Shown: in pieces, positions 7,036-7,199 of the stretch
Layout of the letters: each line of letters starts with the position of its first letter
How positions within the stretch are numbered: the first letter of the stretch is position 1
Assembly: GCA_021443405.1 (NCBI GenBank)
Contig: JABUUA010000062.1
Span: 9,312-16,510, forward strand
Origin: Bacteroidaceae bacterium
Lineage (GTDB): Bacteria > Bacteroidota > Bacteroidia > Bacteroidales > Bacteroidaceae
Length of the DNA: 7,199 nucleotides
Direction: 5' to 3'
Position numbers and translations under genes: made by a program
The notes under the pieces: model-generated
Told to the model about the DNA's origin: nothing
What the model saw: the letters and a program-made list of their open reading frames with translations, nothing else
The model's database searches: none

Positions 7036-7199
7036 TTAGTGAGAGGCGAGACCCGCCTTGAGACAGCGAATCACGGCGCTGTTGAACGCGGCGTGGTCCA
7101 GTTCATTCAGACCCTTGATGGTCACGCCGCCGGGCGTGGTCACGCGGTCGATGGCCGCCTCGGGATGCAGTCCCGTCTGCTCAAGCAGCGTCAAGGCGC
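7036..7199 (-). CDS. proC: Pyrroline-5-carboxylate reductase, C-terminal fragment
   Basis: Only the last 53 codons plus the TAA stop (7036-7038) are in the window; the gene continues past the right edge. The fragment starts ALTLLEQTGLHPEAAIDRVT, then TPGGVTIKGLNELDHAAF and SAVIRCLKAGLASH. The pattern T-P-x-G-x-T-I-x-G-L followed by a helix with xFxSAVI is the signature of the ProC C-terminal dimerisation domain. The enzyme reduces pyrroline-5-carboxylate to proline with NAD(P)H, the step after ProA. Its position immediately upstream of proB and proA strengthens the assignment. The N-terminal Rossmann domain cannot be seen here. Confidence 0.9.
   Translation of the reverse strand, partial: ALTLLEQTGLHPEAAIDRVTTPGGVTIKGLNELDHAAFNSAVIRCLKAGLASH

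Noticed and set aside
1..7199. Transposon, CRISPR array, tRNA or phage genes
   Set aside because: No regularly spaced repeats, transposase motifs, clover-leaf sequence or phage protein motifs were seen on either strand; nearly all of the window is accounted for by six genes.

Overview
All genes in this window lie on the minus strand. Reading from right to left they are the 3' end of proC, then proB, proA, argF' (N-succinylornithine carbamoyltransferase type), a complete GH35 beta-galactosidase-like gene and a GH2 glycoside hydrolase that runs off the left edge. No gap exceeds about 52 bases, no RNA gene, mobile element or CRISPR array is visible, and no Bacteroidetes-type -7/-33 promoter was recognised in any spacer. 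The layout reads as one directional run of genes, possibly one transcript.

The organism is most likely a GC-rich member of the Bacteroidales (for example a Prevotellaceae-like gut, rumen or oral species). The main reason is the carbamoyltransferase: its sequence is of the Bacteroides fragilis succinylornithine type, which is characteristic of Bacteroidetes. Supporting signs are AT-rich leaders without clear Shine-Dalgarno sequences and secreted GH35/GH2 exo-glycosidases of the kind abundant in this phylum. The genus is an inference.

Right half (about 4018-7199): a biosynthetic block. ProB and ProA convert glutamate to glutamate semialdehyde, which cyclises to pyrroline-5-carboxylate, and ProC reduces this to proline. 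ArgF' belongs to the arginine branch from glutamate through succinylated intermediates. ProB and ProA overlap by 4 bases (ATGA), which suggests translational coupling.

Left half (1-3965): two exported glycosidases separated by 3 bases, so almost certainly co-expressed. The GH35 has a signal peptide, a TIM barrel with both catalytic glutamates, and a C-terminal beta-rich part. The GH2 has a signal peptide, an N-terminal sugar-binding domain, an Ig-like domain and a TIM barrel, and is cut by the window edge after 656 residues. They probably remove galactose or a related sugar from plant or host glycan oligosaccharides in the periplasm. No SusC/SusD-type transporter or regulator is visible.

I see no clearly new system. 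The points most worth checking are the Ser at the specificity-determining position of ArgF', non-canonical active-site loops in the GH35, a ProB without a PUA domain, and a 22-base inverted repeat between proC and proB.
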